This document shows, piece after piece, positions 19,031 through 27,753 of a DNA stretch of 64,000 nucleotides. Position 1 is the stretch's first letter, and each line of letters starts with the position of its first letter. Source of the DNA: DATJPY01 sp035506135 (GTDB taxonomy: Bacteria > Myxococcota_A > UBA9160 > PR03); contig DATJPY010000076.1 in the NCBI GenBank assembly GCA_035506135.1, positions 21,579-85,578 of the forward strand. Reading direction: 5' to 3'. Under the pieces are notes generated by a model, which saw only the letters and a program-made list of their open reading frames with translations, did not search any database and was not told where the DNA came from. A program made the position numbers and the translations under genes.

Positions 19031-20230
19031 GTGGCTGCCCGTTCGTTCCGATGCGTCGGCTCCGCGCTGGCTCGGCTCGCGTTCGCCGCGGCCGGGCTCG
19101 GGCTCGCGACCGCCTGCTCCGACTCGACCGCGCTCCCCGGGCTCGAGGCCGCCCCGGTGCGTGTCGCGGCGGCCGTCCAGCGCACCGTCCCGATCGAGAT
19201 CCGGGCGATCGGGAACGTCGAGCCGATCAACAGCGTCTCCGTGAAGCCCCAGATCGAGGGCATCATCGAGAGCGTCCACTTCGAGGAGGGCAGCGAGGTT
19301 GCGCCCGGCGACCTGCTCTTCACGATCGACCCCCGGCCCTTCCAGGCGGCGCTGCACCAGGCCGAGGCGGCGCTGGCGCAGGACTCCGCGCAGGCCCGCT
19401 TCGAGTCCGCCCAGGCCGACCGCTTCGCCGTGCTGCTGCAGAAGGGCGTGGCGTCGAAGGAGCAGTACGAGCAGGCTCGCTCCGGGGCGGATGCGCGGCA
19501 CGCGGCGGTGCAGGCGGACCAGGCCGCCCTCGAGAAGGCGCGCCTCGAGCTCGGCTACACGGAGATCCGCTCGGCGCTGCGAGGGCGCACCGGCGGGCTC
19601 GCCGTCCATCCGGGCGACGCGGTGAAGGCGCACGAGACCCTGCTCGTCGTGATCAACCAGGTCTCGCCGATCTACGTGAGCTTCGCGGTCCCCGAGCAGG
19701 AGCTGGCGCAGATCCGCGCCCGCATGGCCGAGGGCAGCGTGCCGGTGCGGGCGCAGGCGCGCGGCGAGAGCGCCCCGCCGAGCGCGGGCGAGCCGCAGCG
19801 CGAGCCGGCCGTCGGCGTCCTCACCTTCATCGACAACGCGGTCGACCGCACCACCGGCACGATCCGCATGAAGGCGACCTTCGAGAACGCGGACGCGCGG
19901 CTCTGGGCGGGCGAGTTCGTCAACACGGTCATGGTGGTCGGGGAGCACGAGAACGCCGTCGTGGTGCCGGCCCAGGCGGTGCAGCAGGGGCAACAGGGCC
20001 CGTTCGTGTTCGTGGTCGAGGGGGACGCTGCCCTGGTGCACCCCGTCACGCTCGGGCCCTCGCTCGGCGGCGAGAGCGTGGTGGAGGGCGGCGTGCGGGC
20101 GGGCGACCGCGTCGTCGTCGACGGCCAGCTCCGCCTCGCCCCGGGCGCCAAGGTGCGGGTCGTGGACGGCGCAGGCGCGGCACCGGCGGCTCCGGCCACC
20201 GCCGCTGCGGGCGCGAAGCCGGGCGCATGA
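19031..20230 (+). CDS. RND efflux periplasmic adaptor (membrane fusion protein)
   Basis: A 399-residue AcrA/MdtA-type adaptor. The GTG at 19031 gives an N-terminal signal of the form RSFRC...LARLAFAAAGLGLATACSDS; the Cys may be lipidated although the lipobox is imperfect. The lipoyl halves are around VKPQIEGIIESVHFEEGSEVAPGD and LGYTEIRSALRGRTGG, flanking an alpha-hairpin (about 115-175). The beta-barrel and membrane-proximal domains follow (VLTFIDNAVDRTTGTIRMKATF). It links the inner-membrane pump to an outer-membrane channel. The stop overlaps the pump ATG by 4 nt. No TolC-type channel is present nearby. Longer in-frame starts to the left lack a signal sequence. Confidence 0.93.
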   Translation: MAARSFRCVGSALARLAFAAAGLGLATACSDSTALPGLEAAPVRVAAAVQRTVPIEIRAIGNVEPINSVSVKPQIEGIIESVHFEEGSEVAPGDLLFTIDPRPFQAALHQAEAALAQDSAQARFESAQADRFAVLLQKGVASKEQYEQARSGADARHAAVQADQAALEKARLELGYTEIRSALRGRTGGLAVHPGDAVKAHETLLVVINQVSPIYVSFAVPEQELAQIRARMAEGSVPVRAQARGESAPPSAGEPQREPAVGVLTFIDNAVDRTTGTIRMKATFENADARLWAGEFVNTVMVVGEHENAVVVPAQAVQQGQQGPFVFVVEGDAALVHPVTLGPSLGGESVVEGGVRAGDRVVVDGQLRLAPGAKVRVVDGAGAAPAAPATAAAGAKPGA

Positions 20231-23200
20231 ACGTCTGCGAGCCCTTCATCCGACGTCCCGTCGCCACCACGCTGGTGATGGCCGCGCTGCTGGTCTTCGG
20301 CGGCGCCGCCTACACGCGGCTGCCGGTGAGCGATCTCCCGAACGTCGACTACCCGACGCTGCTCGTGACCGCGGTGCTGCCCGGGGCCAACCCCGACACC
20401 ATGGCGTCCTCGGTCGCGACGCCGCTCGAGAAGCAGTTCTCGACGATCGCCGGGCTCGACTCGATGACCTCGACGAACGCGCAGGGCATCACCCAGATCA
20501 CCCTGCAGTTCACGCTCGACCGCAACATCGACGCGGCGGCGCAGGACGTGCAGTCGGCGATCTCGATGGCCAGCGGGCAGCTCCCGCCGGAGCTGCCGAC
20601 CCCGCCGTCCTACCGCAAGGTCAATCCCGCCGATCAGCCGGTGCTGTTCCTCTCGCTCTCCTCGCCGACCCTGCCGCTCTCTGCGGTCGACGAGTACGCC
20701 GAGACGCTGCTGGCGCAGCGCATCTCGATGGTGTCGGGCGTCGCGCAGGTGCAGGTCTACGGCTCGCAAAAGTACGCGGTGCGCGTGCAGCTCGACCCCG
20801 AGCTGCTGGCGGCGCGCGGGCTCGGCATCGACGAGGTGATGGAGGCGGTCCAGCACGCCAACGTGAACCTCCCGACCGGTACCCTGGACGGCCGCCACCG
20901 GGCCCTCACGGTGCAGACGCAGGGCCAGCTCACCGACGCCGATGCCTATCGCTCGCTGATCGTCGCGTACCGCGGCGGCAACCCGATCCGCCTCGACGAG
21001 CTCGGCCGGGTGGTCGACGGCGTGGAGAACGACCGCATCGCGAGCTGGTACGGCGACCAGCGCGCGATCGTGCTGGCGATCCAGCGCCAGCCCGGCACGA
21101 ACACGGTCGAGGTCGTCGACGCGATCAAGGGCCTGCTGCCGTCGCTGCGCGCGCAGATGCCGGGCTCGGTCGACGTGAACATCCTGTACGACCGCTCGGT
21201 CGGGATCCGCGCCTCCGTGAGCGACGTCAAGCTGACGCTGGTGCTCACCGTGGCGCTGGTCGTGATGGTGATCTTCCTGTTCCTCCGCAACGCCTCCGCG
21301 ACGCTGATCCCCAGCCTGGCGCTGCCGATGTCGATCGTCGGCACCTTCGCCGCGATGTATGCCCTCGGCTTCAGCCTCGACAACCTCTCGCTGATGGCCC
21401 TGACGCTCTCGGTCGGCTTCGTGGTCGACGACGCGATCGTGATGCTCGAGAACATCGTGCGGCACATGGAGCGGGGGGAGTCGCCGCTGGCCGCGGCGCT
21501 CGCGGGCTCGCGCGAGATCGGCTTCACGATCGTGTCGATGACGATCTCGCTGGTGGCCGTCTTCATCCCGGTGCTGTTCATGAGCGGCATCCTCGGCCGG
21601 CTGCTGCACGAGTTCGCCCTCACGATCTCGATCGCGATCCTCGTCTCGGGCTTCGTCTCGCTGACGCTGACCCCGATGCTGTGCAGCCGCTTCCTGCGCC
21701 CGCGGCACGGCGAGGCGCAGGCCGCGTGGGCGTCGGCCGCCGAGCGCGCCTTCGAGGCGCTCACCGACGGCTACCGGCGGAGCCTCGACTGGGTGCTGCG
21801 GCACCGCGCGCCGATGCTCGGCCTCTCGGTGGCGATGATCGGCGCAGCGGCCTGGCTGTACGCGGCGATGCCCAAGGGATTCCTGCCGAGCGAGGACATC
21901 GGCTTCGTGTTCGGCTTCACCGAGGCGGCCCAGGGCGTCTCGTTCGCGGAGCTCGCGAGCCACCAGAAGGAGCTCGCCGCGATCGTCGCGCAGGACCCGA
22001 ACATCGACGCGTTCTTCTCGAGCATCGGCGCCGGAGGCCCCAACGCGACCGGGAACTCGGGGCGGATCTTCATGCACCTGCGGCCGCGCTCGGAGCGGCG
22101 CCTCAGCGCCGACCAGGTGATCGAGGAGCTGCGGCCGAAGCTCTCGGCGGTGCCTGGCATCCGCATCTTCCTCCAGAACCCGCCGCCCATCCGGATCGGG
22201 GGCAACCTCACCAAGAGCCTGTGGCAGTTCACGCTGCAGGGAACCGACACGCAGGAGCTGTACCGGTCGGCGCAGGCGCTGGAGGCGAGGCTGCGCCAGC
22301 TCCCGCAGCTCCAGGACGTCGCCACCGACCTCCTGATCGCCAACCCCGAGCTGCACGTCGAGATCGACCGCGACAAGGCGTCCGCGCTCGGCGTGAGCGC
22401 GCAGCAGGTCGAGGACGCGCTGTTCAGCTCCTTCGCGACGCGCCAGGTCTCGACGATCTACGCCCCCAACAACGACTACCAGGTCATCCTCGAGCTCGAG
22501 CGGCGCTACCAGGAGGACGCCTCGGCGCTGTCTCTGCTCTACGTGCGCTCGTCGAGCGGCGCCCTGATCCCGCTCGACACGCTGGCGCGCGTGCGGCAGG
22601 GGCTCGGCCCGCTCTCGGTGAACCACCTCGGGCAGCTCCCGGCGGTCACGCTCTCGTTCAACCTGCGCCCCGGCGTGGCGCTCTCGGAGGCGGTGGCCGC
22701 CGTGCAGCGCGAGGCGGCTGCGACGCTCCCGGCGAGCGTGAGCACGAGCTTCCAGGGCGCGGCGCAGGCCTTCCAGTCGTCGGTGCGCGGGCTCGGGCTC
22801 CTGCTGCTCGTCGCGATCCTGGTGATCTACCTCGTCCTCGGGATCCTGTACGAGAGCTTCGTCCACCCGATCACGATCCTCTCCGGCCTACCCTCGGCCG
22901 GCCTCGGCGCGCTCCTCACGCTCTGGCTGTTCGGCATCGACCTCAGCATCTACGCCTTCGTCGGCATCATCATGCTGATCGGCATCGTCAAGAAGAACGC
23001 GATCATGATGATCGATTTCGCGCTCGACGCGCAGCGCGGTGGGGTGGGTCCCGAGGCGGCGATCCGCGAGGGCTGCCTGGTGCGCTTCCGCCCGATCATG
23101 ATGACGACGATGGCGGCGCTCATGGGGACGCTCCCGATCGCGATCGGGCTCGGCGCCGGGGCCGAGGCGCGCCGTCCGCTCGGGCTCGCCGTGGTCGGCG

Positions 23201-23379
23201 GCCTCGTGGTCTCGCAGGCGCTGACGCTCTACGTGACCCCGGTGGTGTACCTCTATCTCGAATCGCTGCAGCAGTGGCTGCGCGAGCACGCGCCCGGCTG
23301 GCGCCTGCTACCCGGCCGGCGCCGGCGCCAGGCGCGGCACGTCGAGGTCGTCGGGGACGTCGATCTCCATGCGAAGTAG
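20227..23379 (+). CDS. RND efflux transporter permease, HAE1/MdtBC type
   Basis: A 1050-residue proton-driven multidrug pump. It begins with the classical CEPFIRRPVATTLVMAALLVFGG first helix, has two large periplasmic loops and 12 membrane helices. The proton-relay aspartates sit in TM4, SVGFVVDDAIVMLENIVRHMERG. The second half carries LLLVAILVIYLVLGILYESFVHP and GIVKKNAIMMIDFALDAQR. Sequence style is closest to MdtB/MdtC (NPADQPVLFLSLSS). It overlaps the adaptor gene by 4 nt (ATGA). Its last 24 codons overlap the 3' end of the convergent AtuA-like gene by 72 bp. Substrates are unknown. Confidence 0.95.
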   Translation: MNVCEPFIRRPVATTLVMAALLVFGGAAYTRLPVSDLPNVDYPTLLVTAVLPGANPDTMASSVATPLEKQFSTIAGLDSMTSTNAQGITQITLQFTLDRNIDAAAQDVQSAISMASGQLPPELPTPPSYRKVNPADQPVLFLSLSSPTLPLSAVDEYAETLLAQRISMVSGVAQVQVYGSQKYAVRVQLDPELLAARGLGIDEVMEAVQHANVNLPTGTLDGRHRALTVQTQGQLTDADAYRSLIVAYRGGNPIRLDELGRVVDGVENDRIASWYGDQRAIVLAIQRQPGTNTVEVVDAIKGLLPSLRAQMPGSVDVNILYDRSVGIRASVSDVKLTLVLTVALVVMVIFLFLRNASATLIPSLALPMSIVGTFAAMYALGFSLDNLSLMALTLSVGFVVDDAIVMLENIVRHMERGESPLAAALAGSREIGFTIVSMTISLVAVFIPVLFMSGILGRLLHEFALTISIAILVSGFVSLTLTPMLCSRFLRPRHGEAQAAWASAAERAFEALTDGYRRSLDWVLRHRAPMLGLSVAMIGAAAWLYAAMPKGFLPSEDIGFVFGFTEAAQGVSFAELASHQKELAAIVAQDPNIDAFFSSIGAGGPNATGNSGRIFMHLRPRSERRLSADQVIEELRPKLSAVPGIRIFLQNPPPIRIGGNLTKSLWQFTLQGTDTQELYRSAQALEARLRQLPQLQDVATDLLIANPELHVEIDRDKASALGVSAQQVEDALFSSFATRQVSTIYAPNNDYQVILELERRYQEDASALSLLYVRSSSGALIPLDTLARVRQGLGPLSVNHLGQLPAVTLSFNLRPGVALSEAVAAVQREAAATLPASVSTSFQGAAQAFQSSVRGLGLLLLVAILVIYLVLGILYESFVHPITILSGLPSAGLGALLTLWLFGIDLSIYAFVGIIMLIGIVKKNAIMMIDFALDAQRGGVGPEAAIREGCLVRFRPIMMTTMAALMGTLPIAIGLGAGAEARRPLGLAVVGGLVVSQALTLYVTPVVYLYLESLQQWLREHAPGWRLLPGRRRRQARHVEVVGDVDLHAK

Positions 23380-23664
23380 CGCGTAGCCGTAGGTCTTCCC
23401 CTGCGTGTCGAGGCGCAGCGAGACCAGGCCGCCGCCGTCGAGCGCGCGCCGCAGGACGAAGTTCAGGGCCTCGAGGTTCGGGAGCTCGTAGCGCTCGACC
23501 GGCCCACGGCACCAGTCCCCGAACCAGGCCTTCACGCGCTCCGCCGTGAGCTCGCGCCGGATCACGGGCCAGTAGGCGGGCTGCCGCGCGATGATCCCGA
23601 TGTTGCAGACGTCGCCCTTGTCGCCGGCGCGCGTGTGCGCGAGGTCGTAGAGCGGTCGCCTCAC
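23308..23664 (-). CDS. AtuA-like C-terminal (ferredoxin-fold) domain protein
   Basis: A 118-residue stand-alone version of the small domain that follows AtuA in many proteins: YDLAHTRAGDKGDVCNIGIIA at the N-terminus, then YELPNLEALNFVLRRALDGGG and a C-terminal strand segment. GTG 23664 overlaps the stop of the AtuA gene (GTGA), so the two are translationally coupled and probably form a complex. In some species they are one fused polypeptide. The last 72 bp overlap the RND pump gene on the other strand. Function is inferred only through AtuA. Confidence 0.85.
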   Translation of the reverse strand: MRRPLYDLAHTRAGDKGDVCNIGIIARQPAYWPVIRRELTAERVKAWFGDWCRGPVERYELPNLEALNFVLRRALDGGGLVSLRLDTQGKTYGYALLRMEIDVPDDLDVPRLAPAPAG

Positions 23665-25034
23665 GACTCGAGCACCTCGACCGACCCGTGCGCCGCGGAG
23701 CGCGGCACGAGCGCCGGCCAGAAGTTCACGATCGCGCGCGGCTCGGGGCGGCCGGTGAGCAGGCCGGAGCAGGCGCCGGGCACCCCGGAGAGCACGAGCG
23801 GGGCGATCTCCTCGCCGAAGCGTTTGGCCGACTCGCGGTCGCGCGTGCGGATCGCCATGCGGAACAGCACCTCGTTGGGCTCGCCGCCCGGCGGCGGCGG
23901 GGCCATCGCCCCGTGCGCCGCGTTGACGCCGATCCAGTCGACGTGGTGCTCGTCGATCTCGATGCCGAGCTTGCGGCAGCGGTCGAGCAGGAGCTTCTCG
24001 GTGGCGCGGGCGCGCTCGACGGCGTGCGGCCAGACGAAGGTGAGGCCCACCGCGTTGGTCCAGCCGTCCTGGTAGCTGATCGACACCTTCAGGTGTTCGG
24101 GCGGCGGGCTGCCGCGGACGCCGGAGATCCGCACCCGGTCGCGGCCGAGATCCTCGAGCGAGAAGCTCGTGAAGTCGGCGGTCGCGTCGGGCGTCGGGTA
24201 GGCGCGCGGGTCGCCGATCTCGTACAGGAGCTGCTCTTTCACCACCGCCGGGGTCACGAGCCCGCCGAGCCCCGGGTGCTTGGTCACGACGAAGTCGCCC
24301 GAGGCGTCGACCTCGGCGATCGGGTAGCCGAGGTTCGCGAGGTCCGGCACCGACTCCCAGCCGCCGCAGAAGTTGCCGCCGCTCGCCTGGCCGCCGCACT
24401 CGATCACGTGCCCGGCCACGACGCCCGCGGCGCGCCGGTTCCAGTCGTCGGCCGGCCAGTCGAAGTGCGCGAGCAAGGGGCCGAGCGCCAGCGCGGAGTC
24501 GGTGCAGCGGCCGGTGACCACGATCTGCGCGCCGGCCCGGAGGGCCTCCGCGATCGGGTCGGCGCCGAGGTAGACGTTCGCCGAGGCGACGCGCTCGCGG
24601 ATCGTCGAGAACGAGGCGCCCGTGTCGAGGTTCGCCAAGGAGACTCCCTGCGCGAGGAGCGCGCCGAGGCGATCGGCGACGTCGTCGCCCTCGACGAGGC
24701 CGACGCGCACGCCCCGGTGCCCGGCATCGCGCGCGAGCTTCACGACGGCCTCGGCGCAGGCGCGCGGGTTCATGCCGCCGGCGTTGGTGACGACGCGGAT
24801 GCCGCGCGCGACGACGTCGCCCAGGGCCGGCTTGAGCGCCTTCAGGAAGTCGCCGGCGTAGCCGCCTTGCGGGTCGCGGAGCTTCTTGACGCGCAGGATC
24901 GACATCGTGATCTCGGCCAGGTAGTCGAGCATCACGACGTCCACGGGGCCGCCGCGCACCTGGTCGAGCAGCGCGTCGTTGCGGTCGCCCCAGAAGCCGG
25001 ACGCGCCGGCGATGCGGAGGGGAGCCGTGGCCAT
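23661..25034 (-). CDS. Acyclic terpene utilisation AtuA family protein (DUF1446)
   Basis: A 457-residue cytoplasmic protein of the AtuA family, first described in citronellol/geraniol degradation by Pseudomonas. Diagnostic features are the opening IAGASGFWGDRNDA, MLDYLAEITMSIL, VTNAGGMNPRACAEAV, VTGRCTDSALALGPL and HVIECGGQASGGNF. No geranyl-CoA carboxylase (AtuC/AtuF) is nearby, so terpene use should not be assumed; the family is widespread in acyl-CoA-metabolising bacteria. Its ATG at 25034 is only 20 bp from the divergent queG start, so the promoters must overlap or lie in coding sequence. Confidence 0.88.
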   Translation of the reverse strand: MATAPLRIAGASGFWGDRNDALLDQVRGGPVDVVMLDYLAEITMSILRVKKLRDPQGGYAGDFLKALKPALGDVVARGIRVVTNAGGMNPRACAEAVVKLARDAGHRGVRVGLVEGDDVADRLGALLAQGVSLANLDTGASFSTIRERVASANVYLGADPIAEALRAGAQIVVTGRCTDSALALGPLLAHFDWPADDWNRRAAGVVAGHVIECGGQASGGNFCGGWESVPDLANLGYPIAEVDASGDFVVTKHPGLGGLVTPAVVKEQLLYEIGDPRAYPTPDATADFTSFSLEDLGRDRVRISGVRGSPPPEHLKVSISYQDGWTNAVGLTFVWPHAVERARATEKLLLDRCRKLGIEIDEHHVDWIGVNAAHGAMAPPPPGGEPNEVLFRMAIRTRDRESAKRFGEEIAPLVLSGVPGACSGLLTGRPEPRAIVNFWPALVPRSAAHGSVEVLES

Positions 25035-25054
25035 CGACGTGCGATCTTAGCGCG

Positions 25055-26134
25055 GTGACGCATCCGAGCGCGGAGCCGGGGGAGCTCGCGGAGCGCCTGA
25101 AGCAGCGCGCGCTCGGGCTCGGCTTCGATCGCGCCGGCGTCGCGAAGCTCGGCCCGAGCCCCGAGTCGGAGGCGTTCCGCGGCTGGCTGGCGCGCGGCCT
25201 CCACGGCGAGATGCACTGGCTCGCCCGCAAGGTCGACGAGCGCGTCGACCCGCGCCGCCTCTTCGAGGGCGCCCACTCCGCGCTGGTCGTCGGCCTCGTC
25301 TACGACCAGCCCATTCCGTCGCCTCCGGAGCCGCAACCCACCGGCCGCATCGCGCGCTACGCCGGCGGCGACGACTACCACGACGTGATGCTCGATCGCC
25401 TGCTCCGCCTGGGTGACGAGCTGGCCGCGCTCGCCGGGCGGCCGGTGCGCTGGCGCGCCTACGTCGACACGGGTCCCGTGCTCGAGCGGGTGCTGGCCGC
25501 CGAGGCGGGGCTCGGCTGGATCGGCAAGAACACCTGCCTGATCGATCCCGCGCTCGGCTCGTATCTCTTCCTCGGCGTCCTGCTCAGCGACCTCGACCTC
25601 GCCGCCGGCGCGCGCGAGCCCGATCACTGCGGAAGCTGTCGCGCCTGTCTCGACGCCTGCCCGACCGACGCGTTCCCCGAGCCGTACGTGCTCGACGCCA
25701 CGCGGTGTCTCTCGTACACGACGATCGAGCTGCGGGGCGCGATCCCCGAGCCGCTGCGCGCAGGGCAGGGCGACCGCGTGTTCGGCTGCGACGTCTGCCA
25801 GGAGGTGTGCCCCTGGAACACGCGGACGCGTCGCGGGATCCCGGCCGACCGGGAGGGGCTGCGCGCGCGACTCGCGCCGCGCCCCACGTGGGCGCGCGCC
25901 TCGCTCGCGTGGTTGCTCGGGCTCGACGAGGAGGCGTGGCGAGCCGCGACGCGCGGCACCGCGCTGCGCCGCGCGAAGTGGCGCGGCCTCGTCCGCAACG
26001 CGCTCGTCGCCGCGGGCAACGTCGGCGACCCCGATCTCGTCCCGCTCCTCGAGCGGCACGCGCGCGGATCCGATCCCCTGCTCGCCGAGCACGCGCGTTG
26101 GGCGCTCGTGCGCCTCCAGAGCTGGGCGCGATGA
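25055..26134 (+). CDS. queG: Epoxyqueuosine reductase QueG
   Basis: A 359-residue cobalamin-dependent iron-sulfur enzyme for the last step of queuosine tRNA modification. Two ferredoxin-like clusters are visible: CGSCRACLDACPTDAF (about 190-205) and CDVCQEVCPWN (about 247-257). Upstream lie the substrate-domain motifs GEMHWLARKVDERVDPR, RAYVDTGPVLERVLAAEAGLGWIGKNTCLI. A C-terminal HEAT-like stretch (about 300-359) is present as usual. GTG 25055 is the only start that keeps the N-terminus. It is divergent from the AtuA gene with a 20-bp gap. Confidence 0.96.
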   Translation: MTHPSAEPGELAERLKQRALGLGFDRAGVAKLGPSPESEAFRGWLARGLHGEMHWLARKVDERVDPRRLFEGAHSALVVGLVYDQPIPSPPEPQPTGRIARYAGGDDYHDVMLDRLLRLGDELAALAGRPVRWRAYVDTGPVLERVLAAEAGLGWIGKNTCLIDPALGSYLFLGVLLSDLDLAAGAREPDHCGSCRACLDACPTDAFPEPYVLDATRCLSYTTIELRGAIPEPLRAGQGDRVFGCDVCQEVCPWNTRTRRGIPADREGLRARLAPRPTWARASLAWLLGLDEEAWRAATRGTALRRAKWRGLVRNALVAAGNVGDPDLVPLLERHARGSDPLLAEHARWALVRLQSWAR

Positions 26135-26210
26135 CGGATCGCAATCTCGGTGTTGCCACCGCGAGGACGCCGCCGCCACTCCCGAGCCAAGGAATAAACG
26201 GAGGTCGGCG

Positions 26211-26930
26211 ATGTCGGCGTTCGATCGGCGTTTCTTGCGTTCGGTGGTCTCGCCGTCCGTCGGGTTGCGAGCGGCGATGCGGGTGGTCCCGATGCTGGGG
26301 GTTTTCACCGCGGCGGCGGTGGCGCACGCGAATCCGCTCGTCCCGAACTTCGTGTTTCCCGACGGCTCGCTCGGATTCGAGATGGTGGCCTCGGCGGGTC
26401 CCGCTCCGATCAACCCGGGCGTGCTGGTGGGCTTGAATCCGCAGCCACTCCCTCCCTTTCCCAACCCGCAGGACCTGACGCTCAACCTCGGCGATCCAAC
26501 CGGTCCGATCGCGAGCAACGCGAACGCCAGCTCGACGTTCGAGCTCCAGTGGTGGCTGAGCGTTCCCGGCGGAGGCCTCTCGTTCCCGTCGGAGATCCCG
26601 GTTCCCGACGCGAACGGGAACACGCAGTTCACGGTCGACGGGAGCGGCGGCAATCCGCTCTTCGACGTCTCGTTCCACGTCGGGCCGGGGCCGGTCGACC
26701 CGACGAGCTGGGTCATGCTCAACCCCCAGCCCCTGCCGCCGTTTCCCGCCGCCCAGGGCTTCGGCCTGCAGTTCGGCGACCCGACTGCGGTCGAGTTCCA
26801 GATCACCGAGATCGTTCCGAACGGCGCCCCGGTGGTCCTGAGCTTCTCGTTCGTGCCGGAGCCGTCCGCGCTCCTGTCGATCGGGATGGGACTCGCCGCG
26901 CTGGCCGCCGCGCGATCTCGGGCGCGCTAG
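26211..26930 (+). CDS. PEP-CTERM sorting domain protein with internal duplication
   Basis: A 239-residue exported protein. The signal peptide ends near VAHA-40. The C-terminus is a textbook PEP-CTERM signal: VPEP at 215-218, a hydrophobic helix (SALLSIGMGLAALAAA) and basic RSRAR tail, recognised by exosortase. Between them NPQPLPPFP occurs twice (76-84 and 171-179), each followed by a LNLGDPT/LQFGDPT element, showing an internal duplication. The body is rich in Pro, Gly and Asn with no catalytic motif. GGAGG precedes ATG 26211. No exosortase gene is in the window. Its stop shares CTAG with the convergent GDPD gene. Confidence 0.85.
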   Translation: MSAFDRRFLRSVVSPSVGLRAAMRVVPMLGVFTAAAVAHANPLVPNFVFPDGSLGFEMVASAGPAPINPGVLVGLNPQPLPPFPNPQDLTLNLGDPTGPIASNANASSTFELQWWLSVPGGGLSFPSEIPVPDANGNTQFTVDGSGGNPLFDVSFHVGPGPVDPTSWVMLNPQPLPPFPAAQGFGLQFGDPTAVEFQITEIVPNGAPVVLSFSFVPEPSALLSIGMGLAALAAARSRAR

Positions 26931-27739
26931 CGGCGTGCCCGCCGTGCTGCCACGACCTCGGCCACGCGTCCCGGGAAGTCGGACATGATCCCGTCGACGC
27001 CGAGGTCGAGCAGGCGCTCCATCTCGGGCGGCTCGTTCACCGTCCAGACGTGGACGACGATGTCGTGGCGGTGGGCGTGCTCGACGAAGGCGCGCGTCAC
27101 GAGCGCCCGGCCGCCGAAGTCGGGAGGCACCTGGAGTGCCATCGGTCCCGGCGGCGGTGGCTCGCCCGCCAGGGCAGCGCGCACGAAGCGGAGCACGTCG
27201 CCGGCCGAGGCGCCGACGGCGGGCCGCGCGCCCGTCTTGGCCAGGTGCGCGCGCAGCGCGTGCATCACGTCGTCCTCGGCGGCGGCCAGCAGCACGCGCT
27301 CCTCGAGGCCGGCGCGGCGCACCTGATCGACCGCGCCCTCGATCAGCTCGGGGCGGCCCTGCTTCAGCTCGAGGTTCCAGCGCGCGCCCGGGAATGCATC
27401 GAAGGCCTCTTCGAGAGTCGGGATGCGAAGACCCTGCCCGCGAAAGGGAAAGTGCCCGTCGCCCGCCGGCGAGAAGCGGGAGCCGGCGTCGAGCGCCCGG
27501 ATCGCCGCGAGGGTCCAGTCCTCGATGCGGCCGCGGCCGTCCGTGGTGCGCTCGAGGACGTCGTCGTGGATCAGCACGAGCGCGCCGTCGGCCGTCACGT
27601 GAACGTCGCTCTCGAGGATTGCAGCCCCGCGCTCGAGCGCGCGTGCGAACGCGGCGAGCGTGTTCTCGGGTAGCTCGCCGGACGCGCCGCGATGCCCGAT
27701 CACGGTCGGCACCGGCACGTCGAAGTACGGGTGGCGCAC
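26927..27739 (-). CDS. Glycerophosphodiester phosphodiesterase
   Basis: A 270-residue TIM-barrel GDPD (UgpQ type) hydrolysing glycerophosphodiesters to glycerol-3-phosphate and an alcohol. Signatures: VIGHRGASGELPENTLAAF (H16, R17 and E26 metal/phosphate ligands), ILESDVHVTADGALVLIHDDVLERTTDG and the C-terminal VHVWTVNEPPEMERLLDLGVDGIMSDFPG. No signal peptide, so cytoplasmic. The frame starts at GTG 27739, 14 bp from the divergent dcd frame. The stop overlaps the PEP-CTERM stop by 4 bp (CTAG). Confidence 0.94.
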   Translation of the reverse strand: MRHPYFDVPVPTVIGHRGASGELPENTLAAFARALERGAAILESDVHVTADGALVLIHDDVLERTTDGRGRIEDWTLAAIRALDAGSRFSPAGDGHFPFRGQGLRIPTLEEAFDAFPGARWNLELKQGRPELIEGAVDQVRRAGLEERVLLAAAEDDVMHALRAHLAKTGARPAVGASAGDVLRFVRAALAGEPPPPGPMALQVPPDFGGRALVTRAFVEHAHRHDIVVHVWTVNEPPEMERLLDLGVDGIMSDFPGRVAEVVAARRARR

Positions 27740-27753
27740 GGCCCTAGGGTACC

